Positions 31,765-43,400 of a stretch of DNA of 64,000 nucleotides are shown one piece after another. Location of the stretch: NCBI GenBank assembly GCA_035772405.1, contig JAYKKM010000255.1, forward strand, positions 372,001 through 436,000. Reading direction: 5' to 3'. A program made the position numbers and the translations under genes. Positions within the stretch are counted from its first letter, which is position 1; the number at the start of each line of letters is the position of its first letter. The stretch is from Chrysogorgia sp. JL179-B06 (taxonomy: Eukaryota > Cnidaria > Anthozoa > Scleralcyonacea > Chrysogorgiidae). The notes below the pieces were generated by a model. That model was not told the origin of the DNA, ran no database searches, and was given only the letters and a program-made list of their open reading frames with translations.

Positions 31765-31959
31765 CACCTTTAGCCCTGTATTACTCAATAAAAAAAACAA
31801 CCGATTGCATTACTGTAGTTGAATTAACAATAGCACATTACAGTTGAATATTCATTTGCGCGAAACGACATTCAATAACGCGTCCGTAACATCAATAGCA
31901 TTTATTACATACAGTGCTATTGTTATTTCAATGAGTTTAGTAAGGCAGGGCTAAAGGTG
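31765..31959. mobile_element. 195-bp MITE nested in the transposon
   Basis: Terminal inverted repeats CACCTTTAGCCCTG and CAGGGCTAAAGGTG are flanked by TA on both sides (31763-31764 and 31960-31961). Its first seven bases, CACCTTT, equal those of the surrounding transposon, suggesting a related transposase family. It has no coding capacity. Confidence 0.85.
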
Positions 31960-32178
31960 TATCATGTATGTGTTTTCTCCGCTGATCCGAACTATTTACG
32001 GTTCAAGCGAACTTTCGCTTCTGCCTCATTTGGAAATGTCTGAAATTCACATGTAATTAATTTGGAAAATCTGAATATCATTTGGAAGCGTCTGAAATTC
32101 ATTTGGACAATCTGAATTTCATTTGGAAGTGTCTGAAATTCATTTGGAAGTTTCTGAATTTGACCTGACAAAGGTGTA

Positions 32179-35100
32179 GTGATGGGTAGTGATGGGTAGT
32201 GATGCCCAGTGATGTCTAGTGATGGGTAGTGATGTCTGGTGATGTCTAGTGATGTCTAGTGATGCCTCGTGATGGGTAGTGATGTCTAGTGATGGGTGGT
32301 GATGGGTAGTGATGCCCAGTGATGTCTAGTGATGGGTATACCCATCACTAGACATCACTGGGCATCACTACCCATCACCACGATGGGTAGTGATGCCTAG
32401 TGATGGGCAGTGATGGGTAGTGATGCCTAGTGATGGGTAGTGATGGGTAGTGATGGGTAGTGATGGGTAGTGATGCCTAGTGATGCCTAGTGATGTCTAG
32501 TGATGCCTAGTGATGGGTAGTGATGCCTAGTGATGGGTAGTGATGGGTAGTGATGTCTAGTGATGGGTAGTGATGCCTAGTGATGGGTAGTGATGTCTAG
32601 TGATGGGTGTGATGCGTAGTGATGGGTAGTGATGTCTAGTGATGGGTAGTGATGTCTAGTGATGTCTAGTGATGAGTAGTGATGGGTAGTGATGGGTAGT
32701 GATGTCTAGTGATAGGTAGTGATGCCTAGTGATGGTTAGTGATGCCTGGTGATGGTTAGTGATGGGTAGTGATGGGTAGTGATGGGTAGTGATGGGTAGT
32801 GATGGTTAGTGATGGGTAGTGATGCCTAGTGATGGGTAGTGATGGGTAGTGATGGGTAGTGATGGCTAGTGATGGGTAGTGATGGTTAGTGATGGGTAGT
32901 GATGCCTAGTGATGCCTAGTGATGGGTAGTGATGGGTAGTGATGGGTAGTGATGGGTAGTGATGCCTGGTGATGGGTAGTGATGGGTAGTGATGCCTGGT
33001 GATGGGTAGTGATGCCTGGTGATGCCTGGTGATGGGTAGTGATGGGTAGTGATGCCTAGTGATGCCTGGTGATGGGTAGTGATGCCTGGTGATGCCTAGT
33101 GATGGGTAGTGATGTCTAGTGATGGGTAGTGATGTCTAGTGATGGGTAGTGATGCGTAGTGATGGCTAGTGATGGCTAGTGATGGGTAGTGACGGCTAGT
33201 GATGGCTAGTGATGGGTAGTGATGGGTAGTGATGCCTGGTGATGGGTAGTGATGGGTAGTGATGGGTAGTGATGCCTAGTGATGCCTAGTGATGGGTAGT
33301 GATGGGTAGTGATGGGTAGTGATGGGTAGTGATGGTTAGTGATGGGTAGTGATGTCTAGTGATGCCTAGTGATGGGTAGTGATGGGTAGTGATGCCTAGT
33401 GATGGGTAGTGATGGGTAGTGATGTCTAGTGATGGGTGGTGATGGGTAGTGATGCCCAGTGATGTCTAGTGATGGGTAGTGATGTCTGGTGATGTCTAGT
33501 GATGTCTAGTGATGCCTCGTGATGGGTAGTGATGTCTAGTGATGGGTGGTGATGGGTAGTGATGCCCAGTGATGTCTAGTGATGGGTAGTGATGGGTAGT
33601 GATGCCTAGTGATGGGCAGTGATGGGTAGTGATGCCTAGTGATGGGTAGTGATGGGTAGTGATGGGTAGTGATGGGTAGTGATGCCTAGTGATGCCTAGT
33701 GATGTCTAGTGATGCCTAGTGATGGGTAGTGATGCCTAGTGATGGGTAGTGATGGGTAGTGATGTCTAGTGATGGGTAGTGATGCCTAGTGATGGGTAGT
33801 GATGTCTAGTGATGGGTAGTGATGTCTAGTGATGTCTAGTGATGAGTAGTGATGGGTAGTGATGGGTAGTGATGTCTAGTGATAGGTAGTGATGCCTAGT
33901 GATGGTTAGTGATGCCTGGTGATGGTTAGTGATGGGTAGTCATGGGTAGTGATGGGTAGTGATGGGTAGTGATGGTTAGTGATGGGTAGTGATGCCTAGT
34001 GATGGGTAGTGATGGGTAGTGATGGGTAGTGATGGCTAGTGATGGGTAGTGATGGTTAGTGATGGGTAGTGATGCCTAGTGATGCCTAGTGATGGGTAGT
34101 GATGGGTAGTGATGGGTAGTGATGGGTAGTGATGCCTGGTGATGGGTAGTGATGGGTAGTGATGCCTGGTGATGGGTAGTGATGCCTGGTGATGCCTGGT
34201 GATGGGTAGTGATGGGTAGTGATGCCTAGTGATGCCTGGTGATGGGTAGTGATGCCTGGTGATGCCTAGTGATGGGTAGTGATGTCTAGTGATGGGTAGT
34301 GATGTCTAGTGATGGGTAGTGATGCGTAGTGATGGCTAGTGATGGCTAGTGATGGGTAGTGATGGCTAGTGATGGCTAGTGATGGGTAGTGATGGGTAGT
34401 GATGCCTGGTGATGGGTAGTGATGGGTAGTGATGGGTAGTGATGCCTAGTGATGCCTAGTGATGGGTAGTGATGGGTAGTGATGGGTAGTGATGGGTAGT
34501 GATGGTTAGTGATGGGTAGTGATGTCTAGTGATGCCTAGTGATGGGTAGTGATGGGTAGTGATGCCTAGTGATGGGTAGTGATGGGTAGTGATGTCTAGT
34601 GATGGGTAGTGATGTCTAGTGATGCGTAGTGATGTTTGGTGATGGGTAGTGATGTCTAGTGATGGGTAGTGATGCCTAGTGATGGGTAGTGATGTCTAGT
34701 GATGGGTAGTGATGTCTAGTGATGGGTAGTGATGCGTAGTGATGGGTAGTGATGGGTAGTGATGTCTAGTGATGGGTAGTGATGTCTAGTGATGTCTAGT
34801 GATGTCTAGTGATGGGTAGTGATGGGTAGTGATGGGTAGTGATGGGTAGTGATGCCTGGTGATGGGTAGTGATGGGTAGTGATGCCTGGTGATGGGTAGT
34901 GATGCCTAGTGATGGGTAGTGATGGGTAGTGATGCCTGGTGATGGGTAGTGATGTCTAGTGATGGGTAGTGATGGGTAGTGATGTCTAGTGATGGGTAGT
35001 GATGGGTAGTGATGCCTGGTGATGGGTAGTGATGGGTAGTGATGCCTAGTGATGCCTGGTGATGGGTAGTGATGCCTGGGGATGCCTAGTGATGGGTAGT

Positions 35101-35512
35101 GATGTCTAGTGATGGGTAGTGATGGGTAGTGATGGGTAGTGATGGGTAGTGATGGGTAGTGATGGGTAGTGATGCCTGGTGATGGGTAGTGATGCCTGGT
35201 GATGGGTAGTGATGCCTGGTGATGGGTAGTGATGCCTAGTGATGGGTAGTGATGGGTAGTGATGCCTGGTGATGGGTAGTGATGCCTGGTGATGAGTAGT
35301 GATGGGTAGCGATGTCTAGTGATGGGTAGTGATGCCTGGTGATGGGTAGTGATGGGTAGTGATGCCTAGTGATGCCTGGTGATGGGTAGTAATGCCTGGT
35401 GATGGGTAGTGATGGGTAGTGATGGTTAGTGATGTCTGGTGATGGGTAGTGATGCCTGGTGATGGGTAGTGATGGTTAGTGATGCCTAGTGATGGGTAGT
35501 GATGCCTGGATG
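32179..35512. repeat. right arm minisatellite, inverted decamer
   Basis: This is the same decamer as the left arm in opposite orientation (GGTAGTGATG), about 330 copies and thus 1.4 kb longer than the left arm. The stretch from 32.19 kb is repeated from 33.44 kb (offset 1,250 bp). Confidence 0.95.
32296..32381. repeat. 43-bp perfect palindrome inside the right arm
   Basis: Arms 32296-32338 and 32339-32381 meet without a spacer. The offset between the two 1.25-kb copies drops by 41 bases across this spot. The right half is therefore an inserted inverted copy of the adjacent decamers. Confidence 0.9.
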
Positions 35513-35624
35513 GTCAGCTAATAGTTATCATCATGTTTTTGACGTGAACGAAAATACGGCCGAGGGAGACTGGAACCGAAAAGGTCCTTTTGAGTCATCC
35601 CTTTTAGCCTCCACCCGTCGCAAG

Positions 35625-36900
35625 CGGGATGGAAAGACTGTGTTCTTGGGCATGTGGGGTGGTGAGGGGTCGTGATGGATATTGTGGGTGTGTGGTGGGG
35701 ATATGAGGAGCCCAGTCCCTCGGCGTGTAATGGCGTTGTTGGTATTCTGTGAGTGTTGTTTACGTGATTTATGTGTATCGATGATGAACAACAGAAACAA
35801 ATCAATAAATCAGAGAGTTGGGGAGGCATAAAAAGTGTGTCAGTGGACTTTGTTCGTCAGGGTTTCAGAGCGTTCTTGATCTTGAACACCGTGTTTGTTA
35901 GGCAGGTATTAAATTGTTAATTTAAGTAGGTTTTGTTATTCGTTGTATAAAAGGACGGTAGTGGGCCAATTATCTTTAATTATTTTGAGACCGTGTGAGT
36001 GGTGTAAAACCATCCACACACCAAATGGAGGCACGTATACTGGGAGATGTATATTTATTTATTGGAGTGTTGAAAACGGTTGGTTTGCTGTATTGAAAGT
36101 GGTAAATGTATATATTTTTTTATGTATATGTGAAAATGTTATAATATTGTGCACTGTACACAGATAGGAGTTAGTTAATATGACATAACTAGTTACAGTG
36201 CTTGGTTTGGGTGTTGTGTTCGCAGCCCAACATCCACGAGCGTGCCCAAAATTCATAAATGGTGTTGTTATATTTCTAAAAGTGGTGCTTAATCTCCTAA
36301 AAGTGACAAGTCTTTGGTGTCTTAAGACCTGAGTTATTTAACATAATTTGTTAGTGAACCACTTGTTGGAATTAACCAATTGCTGGGTATTGGTATTTAT
36401 TTTGGTGTTAGACATTGCAGTTACTTTGGAAGTGTATTGTGTATGTAGTGCTGTGGTGACAATAGACATCATTGTTATTCAATCACACCCACATTGTTTT
36501 TAATTATAGTAATTTTGCCTCAGGTGGCTTTAACTAATTCTGATTGTAGTAGTTTTTCTTTTATTTGTACTTTCATAAATTTACCCCAGGACTTGTGACC
36601 TTGGTTGTTGTGGTTTTGTATTCAGGACTTGTGACTTTGGTTGTCAAGGCTTTGCACCCAATGTGCAGTATGTAGAGGAAGGACTTGGTCAGATTGTTTT
36701 TTGAATTCATAGATCTGCTTTTCCAGCTGTTTCGGTTGATAGATTGTGGTATTGTTGATTATGTCAAATTGTGACATACAATGTATGCCTGTTCAATGTG
36801 CAATCATTGGATTGAGTTTTTCATTGTTTTGCAGGTGGGTGTTAAGGTGTAGGATGACCGTCAAGTGTTGGAGCTCCCGCCTTCGTTTCGATGAATGTTG
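35625..36900. other. unique non-coding sequence between foldback element and Penelope-like element
   Basis: No reading frame with recognisable content. The sequence is G/T-rich on the plus strand, with repeated phrases such as GGACTTGTGACCTTGGTTGT and GGACTTGTGACTTTGGTTGT near 36.59 and 36.62 kb. Confidence 0.6.
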
Positions 36901-39900
36901 AAGCAGCTAAGCAGGTGCAGGTATGTGAGTCTCTTCATTGCTCGTGTTGTTGTAACATTCCGCATCTAGGTTGTTTGTTGTATTGGGTGGAGTTGGAGCA
37001 GACTTGGGATTGGAGCAGACTTGGACTGGAGTGTTATGTGGTGTGCTGTGTTGTGAATTTGGTGTGTACGAAGTGTTCTTTGAGATTTTGATGGCGTTGG
37101 TATGCAATGACTGGATGAGTGGACCATATCTGAGATAGTACATGATCATTTTCAATGTATGACCAGTGTTCTCTCAGAATGGATGATAATGGTGAGAGTT
37201 TTTGGTGGTATTGAATGACAAATGGTAGCGTACGATTTGTGGTGGTGGATTTGGTGTTGGTGAGTAACTGGGTTTGACTGTAAGATGAAACAATGTTAAT
37301 GCAAGGTAGGATATCACTGTCCTTATACCCTCTGCCTATGAGTGCAACTCTAAGGTTTTGGGTTTTAGTTTTGAATTCTATGTCATTTGTGATAATCCTC
37401 CTGTATCGCAACATTTGGCTGTATATGAGGCCCTTTTTGCATTTGCTTGGATGGTGAGATGTGTTGTGGAGAAGTGGCATGCGGTCAGTGGGTTTTGTGT
37501 ATAGTGTTGATTCAATGGTTCGGTTGGGAGTGATATAGATGTTGGTGTCCAGGAAGTTGACATTTGTTGTGGAGTGTGAGACAGTGAATTTAATGGTGGG
37601 ATGAAGTGAGTTGAGGTGATTGGTGAAGTTAAGAAATGTTTTCTCCCCATGGGTCCATATTAGAAAGATATCATCAATGAATCTTTTCCAAATGAAAGGG
37701 GTGAGCTTTTCTGGTGCTGATGATAGTATACATTTCTCTAATGAGCCCATGAAGATGTTGGCATAGGATGGAGCCATTTTGGTGCCCATGGCTGTACCAT
37801 GTTTCTGGAGGTACAGTTGATTATTGAAGGTGAAATAGTTTTCTTTGAGTATGAAGTGGAGAAATTGGTGAATGACTTTGCAGAGAGGCCACATATGTCC
37901 ATGTTTGGATTGTAATGCTTCTAGAGTGGAATGGATTCCCTCATTGTGAGGGATGTTGGTGTATAGTGATTTGACATCAATTGTGGCCAGGATGGTGTCA
38001 GGTGGAAGTGGGGTTGGTATGGTGAATATGGTTTGCAGGAAATGGTTGGTGTCTTTGATGTAAGATGGTAACTGAGATACAAGTGGTTTGAGGTGGAAGT
38101 CGATGAATGAGGAGAGCCTGTCAGTTGGGGAGTTGCAGCCAGATATGATGGGTCGTCCGGGGTTGTTTGGTTTGTGTATTTTTGGTAGTAGGTAAAAGAT
38201 TGGTGTTCTTGGTTTGGATGGTGGTAGAAGATATTGTAGAGTGTTGTAGTCAATGTCTCCATATTTGAAGAGATCTTTGAGGTATTTGGTGATTGTGGAT
38301 GTTTGTGTTGTTATGATTGTGTCTCCATGGGCATTGATTTTCTGATAGTATTGGACATCGTTGAGTTGGGAGAGTGCTTCTTTTTCATAGTCTGTTGAGG
38401 ACCATATCACGATAGCACCTCCTTTGTCTGCTGGCTTGATGACATAATTTTGATTGGTGTGGTTGTACTGTGAGAGGAGTTTTAGTTCCTCTTGGTTGAG
38501 GTTTGAAGGAGGGTGGTGATGTGGATTTATGTTGAATGTGTGTTGGATAGATTGTGCTACTAATGCAATGTATGATAAGAGGTTTGGGTTGTCTGGAAGT
38601 GGTGGATTCCATGTGCTGATTGTTCGAAAGGGATTTGGATTGGAGTTAGACGAGTTTCTGAAATGATAATGTATGTACATGGTTCTTCTGAATATTTTGA
38701 AGGAGTCCACTATGGATTGAATATGGGTAGGTGGAGGTGTAGGTACAAATTTTAGACCCTTTGAGAGCATGGTTTGGAGTGGGTGTGGTATTTCTGTGTT
38801 GGTAAGGTTGACAATCAGGTTTTGGTTTGTGTGGTCCTTGATGGTTTGTCGATGATGTTTTTTGTCGCGGTTTTTGTTGCAGGCTCTCCGATGGGGTGGT
38901 TCATGAAGGAAGGTTGCTATTGCCTTCCTTTCATGAACATGTTGTAAATGATGGGAAAGTCTTTGCTGTTCCTCATCAGGTTCAACAACGGATTGTGGTG
39001 TGGTGGTGGACTGGCATGGTGGGTGGATGTTGGAGGTTGTTTCTGGCCTTGTGGTGTGTGGATGGATGGTGACGGGTGGTGTTGCTTGGGAGGATGTTGT
39101 GGCCGTCTCCGAAAATCCGGTGTGTGTTGTGGTTTGGATGGGAACAGTGGTGGTGTTGTGGTGCTTTGTTGACCTGGTGGCAGTGGTTATGGTGGTTTGC
39201 GGTGTTTGTGGTGTGATTGTGTGGTTTTGGTGGGGTTAGGTCGCTTGGATGTTTTGGATGTATGTGATGAGGAGGCTACGTTGATGAGTGTGTCGGAGAC
39301 CTCTTGTGGTGACTGTGTTTGCAGAGCAGATGAAATGTTGTGGATGCATTGCTCCGTTTTATCCATCTGCTCTTTGTGGTGGGTGATGAGAGTGGATATG
39401 AAAGTTTGGGTGCAGTCCCTAATGGCTGTGTCCCATGTTGCTTCATTCTCTGGTGACAACTGAACCCAGGGCTGCACATTGATGTTGAGGGCAAAAGGTG
39501 TGGTGTGGTTGTGTTGGTGTTTTTCGAGTAGGTTGATGTGGTGGCGGTGTTTAGATTTCTGTTTGTTAAGGGCTAAAAGCTCCTCAAATGCTTTATGTGT
39601 GTTTATTGGTGGTGTGATGGGGTTGGATGAGGTGGTGGTATTTGTGATTAGTGTGGTGGGTTGGTTGGTGGTAGGAATGGATGGGCAATCAGTGGATGTG
39701 TGCTGTTAGTGGTTGTGGATGGGTTGGCGGTGGGAGTGGTGGATGGAGTGGCAGTGGGTGGATGTGTGTTGACACTCTCAATGACATTTGGGTGGATGTT
39801 AGTGGTTGCTGGTGGTGATACGGGTGGTGTGGTAATCTCTTGGTCATCCTCTGATGCAAGAATCTGGTCTTCATCCTCAAGGAGAAGATCCGGACCCTCA

Positions 39901-40013
39901 GTGGTGCCAATTTGCGAGAAGTCACTGTCACTCCATGTCACTGTCGACCTCCAGGAAACTTTCCATACTATATTATGGGACCTGAATGTGAATAATTGAT
40001 GGTAAAAATACAT
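36900..40013 (-). mobile_element. Penelope-like retroelement
   Basis: A minus-strand element whose coding region starts near 40013 and ends near 36907. N-terminal segments in other frames carry PLE-like content: an acidic Ser/Thr/Pro-rich part (40013-39648), and KQKSKHRHHINLLEKHQHNH with PWVQLSPENEATW (about 39580-39187). They are separated by frame changes, so the 5' half is decayed or contains introns. The reverse-transcriptase core is intact. A GIY-YIG endonuclease, usual at the C-terminus, was not found. Exact ends are uncertain. Confidence 0.8.
37034..38770 (-). CDS. Penelope-like reverse transcriptase
   Basis: This open frame of 578 codons from its first ATG copies RNA into DNA for the element. 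Motifs in order are KGLKFVPTPP near residue 5, YVIKPADKGGAIVIW near 108, YLLPKIHKPNNPGRPIISG near 192, and the catalytic TIDVKSLYTNIPH (first Asp) near 265. They continue with GTAMGTKMAPSYANIFMG near 330, RFIDDIFLIW (paired catalytic Asp) near 366, and a FLDT box near 404. PLE similarity continues upstream of this ATG in the same frame for at least 60 codons (HHRQTIKDHTNQNLIVNLTN), so the methionine is not the original start. The frame ends after the IAYQRHQNLKEHF box, where many PLEs go on to a Cys-rich linker and GIY-YIG domain. Confidence 0.9.
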   Translation of the reverse strand: MLSKGLKFVPTPPPTHIQSIVDSFKIFRRTMYIHYHFRNSSNSNPNPFRTISTWNPPLPDNPNLLSYIALVAQSIQHTFNINPHHHPPSNLNQEELKLLSQYNHTNQNYVIKPADKGGAIVIWSSTDYEKEALSQLNDVQYYQKINAHGDTIITTQTSTITKYLKDLFKYGDIDYNTLQYLLPPSKPRTPIFYLLPKIHKPNNPGRPIISGCNSPTDRLSSFIDFHLKPLVSQLPSYIKDTNHFLQTIFTIPTPLPPDTILATIDVKSLYTNIPHNEGIHSTLEALQSKHGHMWPLCKVIHQFLHFILKENYFTFNNQLYLQKHGTAMGTKMAPSYANIFMGSLEKCILSSAPEKLTPFIWKRFIDDIFLIWTHGEKTFLNFTNHLNSLHPTIKFTVSHSTTNVNFLDTNIYITPNRTIESTLYTKPTDRMPLLHNTSHHPSKCKKGLIYSQMLRYRRIITNDIEFKTKTQNLRVALIGRGYKDSDILPCINIVSSYSQTQLLTNTKSTTTNRTLPFVIQYHQKLSPLSSILREHWSYIENDHVLSQIWSTHPVIAYQRHQNLKEHFVHTKFTTQHTT

Positions 40014-40436
40014 GATCAGTTGAATGACGTCACTGTGCTTATTTAGTCGCTGATGTTTGTGGCTTAACCGATTGTGAATTATCAGGTTGGTGATGGGTTG
40101 TGTGTCGAATGGATTAGATGGTGTGTAAAAGTGGCATTGGTGGAGTGATTACATGAGTGGTAGTTGATTGTAGTGGGATGGTTATCTACATTAATGTGTA
40201 ACGGTTGTGTGTGGTGGATGTTATGTGGACTAGAGATTTGTGTGTGGAAGGGATGAATGGAGATTGTTGGAGATGTTGAGGTAATCCTTAGTGGGATCAC
40301 TCCAGTGGGTGTTGGTGAACATGAGGATATGAGCATGGTGATTGGGTGATGATGTTGTGGGAGACTGTGTACACTGTAATATAACAGGGAACAAATTATT
40401 CCTCTGTTTGCACTTTAAGTACTCTGTTTACACTCT
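40014..40436. other. unique sequence between PLE and satellite
   Basis: No gene supported. Short G/T-rich phrases and a CTCTGTTTACACTCTGTTTC transition lead into the satellite. Confidence 0.5.
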
Positions 40437-43400
40437 GTTTCTCTCTGTGTTTCTCTGTGTCTCTCTGTGTCTCTCTGTGTCTCCATGTGTCTCTCGGTCT
40501 CTCTTTGTCTCTCTATGTTTCTCTGTGTCTCTCTGTGTCTCTCTCTGTCTCTATGTGTCTCTATGTGTCTCTCTGTGTCTCTCCATGTCTCTCCATGTCT
40601 CTCTGTGTCTCGCTATGTCTCTCTGTGTCTCTCTGTGTCTCTCTGTGTCTCGCTGTGTCTCTCTGTGTCTCTCTGTGTCTCTCTGTGTCTCTATGTGTCT
40701 CCCTGTGTCTCTCGGTGTCTCTTGTTCTCTTTCTATATCTCTCTGTCTCTCTCTGTGTCTCTGTGTCTGTATATGTCTCCTTGTGTCTCTGTGTGTCTCT
40801 CTGTGTATGTATGTGTCTCCCTGCGTATCTCGGTGTCACTCTTTGTCTTTCTATGTCTCTCTGTGTCTCTCTGTGCCTCTCTGTGCCTCTCTGTGTCTCT
40901 CTGTGTCTCTCTATGTCTCTTTATGTCTCTTTGTATCTCTATGTGTCTCTCTGTGTCTCTCTGTGTCTCTCCATGTCTCTCTGTGTCTCTCTGTGTCTCT
41001 CTGTATGTCTCTGTGTGTCTCTCTGTCTCTCTGTGTCTCTCTGTGTTTCTCTGTGCCTCTCTGTGTCTCTCTGTGTCTCTCTGTGTCTCTCTATGTCTCT
41101 TTATGTCTCTTTGTATCTCTATGTGTCTCTCTGTGTCTCTCTGTGTCTCTCCATGTCTCTCTGTGTCTCTCTGTGTCTCTCTGTGTCTCTATGTGTCTGC
41201 ATGTGTCTCTCGTTGTCTCTCTTTGTCTTTCTGTGTCTCTATGTGTCTCCATGTGTCTCTCGGTGTCACTCTTTGTCTTTCTATGTCTCTCTGTGTCTCT
41301 ATGTCTCTATCCGTGTCTATCTGTGTCTCTCTGTCTCTCTCTCGGTGTCTCTGTATGTCACTGTGTGTCTCTCTCTGTATCTTTGTGACTCTCTGTGTCT
41401 CTATGTATCTCTGTGTGTCTCGGTGTGTCTCTATGTGTCTCTTTGTGTCTCTATGTGTCTCTTTGTGTCTCTCTGTGTCTCTATATATCTCTCTGTGTGT
41501 CTCTCTGTGTGTCTCTCTGTGTGTCTCTCTGTCTCTCTCTGTGTCTCTCTGTGGCTCTCTGTGTCTCTCTGTGTCTCTCTGTGTCTCTCTATGTCTCTCT
41601 GTGTCTCTGTATGTCTCTCTGTGTCTCTCTGTGTCTCTCTGTGTCTCTCTGTGTCTCTCTCTGTCTCTCTCTGTGTCTCCCTGTGTCTCTCGGTGTCTCT
41701 CTTTGTCCTTCTATGTCTCTCTATGTCTCTCTGTGTCTCTCAGTGTCTCTCTGTGTCGCTCTGTGTCTCTCTGTGTCTCTCTGTGTCTCACTGTGTCTCT
41801 CTGTGTCTCTATGTGTCTCTCTGTGTCTCTGTGTATCTCTCTGTGTCTCTGTGTCTCTCTGTCTCTCTGTGTCTCTATGTGTCTCCCTGTGTCTCTCGGT
41901 GTCTCTTTTTTCTCTCTGTGTCTCTCTGTGTCTCCCTGTGTCTCTCTGTATCTCTCTGTCTCTCTCTGTGTCTCTCTGCGTCTCTGAGTCTCTATGTCTC
42001 TATGTGTCTCTATGTTTCTCTCTGTGTCTTTTGCGTCTCTCTGTCTCTCTCTGTGTCTCTCTATGTCTCTATGTGTCTATCTGTGTCTCTCTGTGTCTCT
42101 CTGTGTGTCTCTGTATGTCTCTGTGTGTCTCTCTGTGTCTCTCTGTGTCTCTCTGTGTTTCTCTGTGCCTCTCTGTTTCTCTCTGTGTCTCTCTATGTCT
42201 CTTTATGTCTCTTTGTATCTCTATGTATCTCTCTGTGTCTCTCTGTGTCTCTCCATGTCTCTCCATGTCTCTCTGTGTCTCTCTGGGTCTCTCTGTGTCT
42301 CTCTGTGTCTCTCGGTGTCTCTCTTTGTCTTTCTGTGTCTCTATGTGTCTCCATGTGTCTCTCGGTGTCACTCTTTGTCTTTCTATGTCTCTCTGTGTCT
42401 CTCTGTATCTATCCGTGTCTATCTGTGTCTCTCTGTCTCTCTCTCTCTGTGTCTCTGTATGTCACTGTGTGTGTCTCTCTGTATCTCTGTGTCTTTCTGT
42501 GTCTCTATGTATCTCTCTGTGTCTCGGTGTGTCTCTATGTGTCTCTTTGTGTCTCTCTGTGTTTGTATATATCTCTCTGTGTCTCTCTCTCTGTGTCTCT
42601 CTCTGTGTCTCTCTGTGTCTCTCTGTATCTCTCTGTGTCTCTCTGTGTCACTCTGTGTCTCTCTGTGTCTCTCGGTGTCTCTCTGTGTCTCTCTGTGACT
42701 CTCTGTGTCTCTCTGTGTCTCTCTGTGTCTCTCTGTGTCTCTCTGTGTCTCTCTCTATCTCTTTGTGTCTCCCTGTGTCTCTCGTTGTCTCTCTTTGTCT
42801 TTCTATGTCTCTCTGTGTCTCTCTGTGTCTCTCTCTATGTGTCTCTGTGTCTCAGTGTGTCTCTCTATGTTCATATGTGTCTCCCTGTGTCTCTCTGTCT
42901 CTCTCTGTGTCTCTTTGTGTCTCCCTGTGTCTCTCGGTGTCTCTCTTTGTCTTTCTATGTCTCTCTGTGTCTCTCTGTGTCTCTCTGTGTCTCTCTGTGT
43001 CTCTGGGTGTCTCTCTTTGTCTTTCTATGTATCTATGTGTCTCTCTGTGTCTATCTGTGTCTCTCTGTGTCTCTATGTGTGTCTCTGTATGTCTCTGTGT
43101 GTCTCTCTCTGTCTCTCTGTGTCTCTATGTGTCTCTCTGTGTCTCTCTCTGTGTCTCTCTGTCTCTCTCTGTGTCTCTCTCTATCTCTTTGTGTCTCCCT
43201 GTGTCTCTCGTTGTCTCTCTTTGTCTTTCTATGTCTCTCTGTGTCTCTCTGTGTCTCTCTCTATGTGTCTCTGTGTCTCAGTGTGTCTCTCTATGTTCCT
43301 ATGTGTCTCCCTGTGTCTCTCTGTCTCTCTCTGTGTCTCTTTGTGTCTCCCTGTGTCTCTCGGTCTCTCTCTTTGTCTTTCTATGTCTCTCTGTGTCTCT

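Larger units (their letters stand above)
31166..32176. mobile_element. Tc1/IS630-type transposon at the foldback centre
   Basis: The ends CACCTTTGTCAGGTC and its inverse lie at 31166 and 32176, each flanked by TA (31164-31165 and 32177-32178). The subterminal bases are inverted repeats with many AATTTCAGAA-like words. It interrupts decamers at their TA, the target of this superfamily. It carries a transposase remnant and a nested MITE. Confidence 0.85.
29098..35624. mobile_element. 6.5-kb foldback transposon with minisatellite arms and 9-bp target duplication
   Basis: The element spans 29107-35615. Its ends are inverted repeats starting GGTGGAGGCTAAAAGGG and identical for about 125 bp (to the edge of the minisatellite). 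The nine bases CGTCGCAAG flank it directly on both sides (29098-29106 and 35616-35624), as expected for a target-site duplication. Inside the ends, long arms of the decamer CATCACTACC run toward a 1-kb centre. Foldback elements of flies and sea urchins share arms built of short tandem repeats. A 9-bp duplication is typical of Mutator/foldback-type transposition. The mobilising transposase is not encoded here. Confidence 0.9.

Noticed and set aside
29204..35512. CRISPR-like or direct-repeat array
   Set aside because: The decamers are contiguous with no unique spacers, and the genome is eukaryotic.
38948..40000. Several plus-strand Gly/Val/Trp-rich frames opposite the Penelope element
   Set aside because: They are antisense shadows of the Pro/His/Thr-rich minus-strand coding region.
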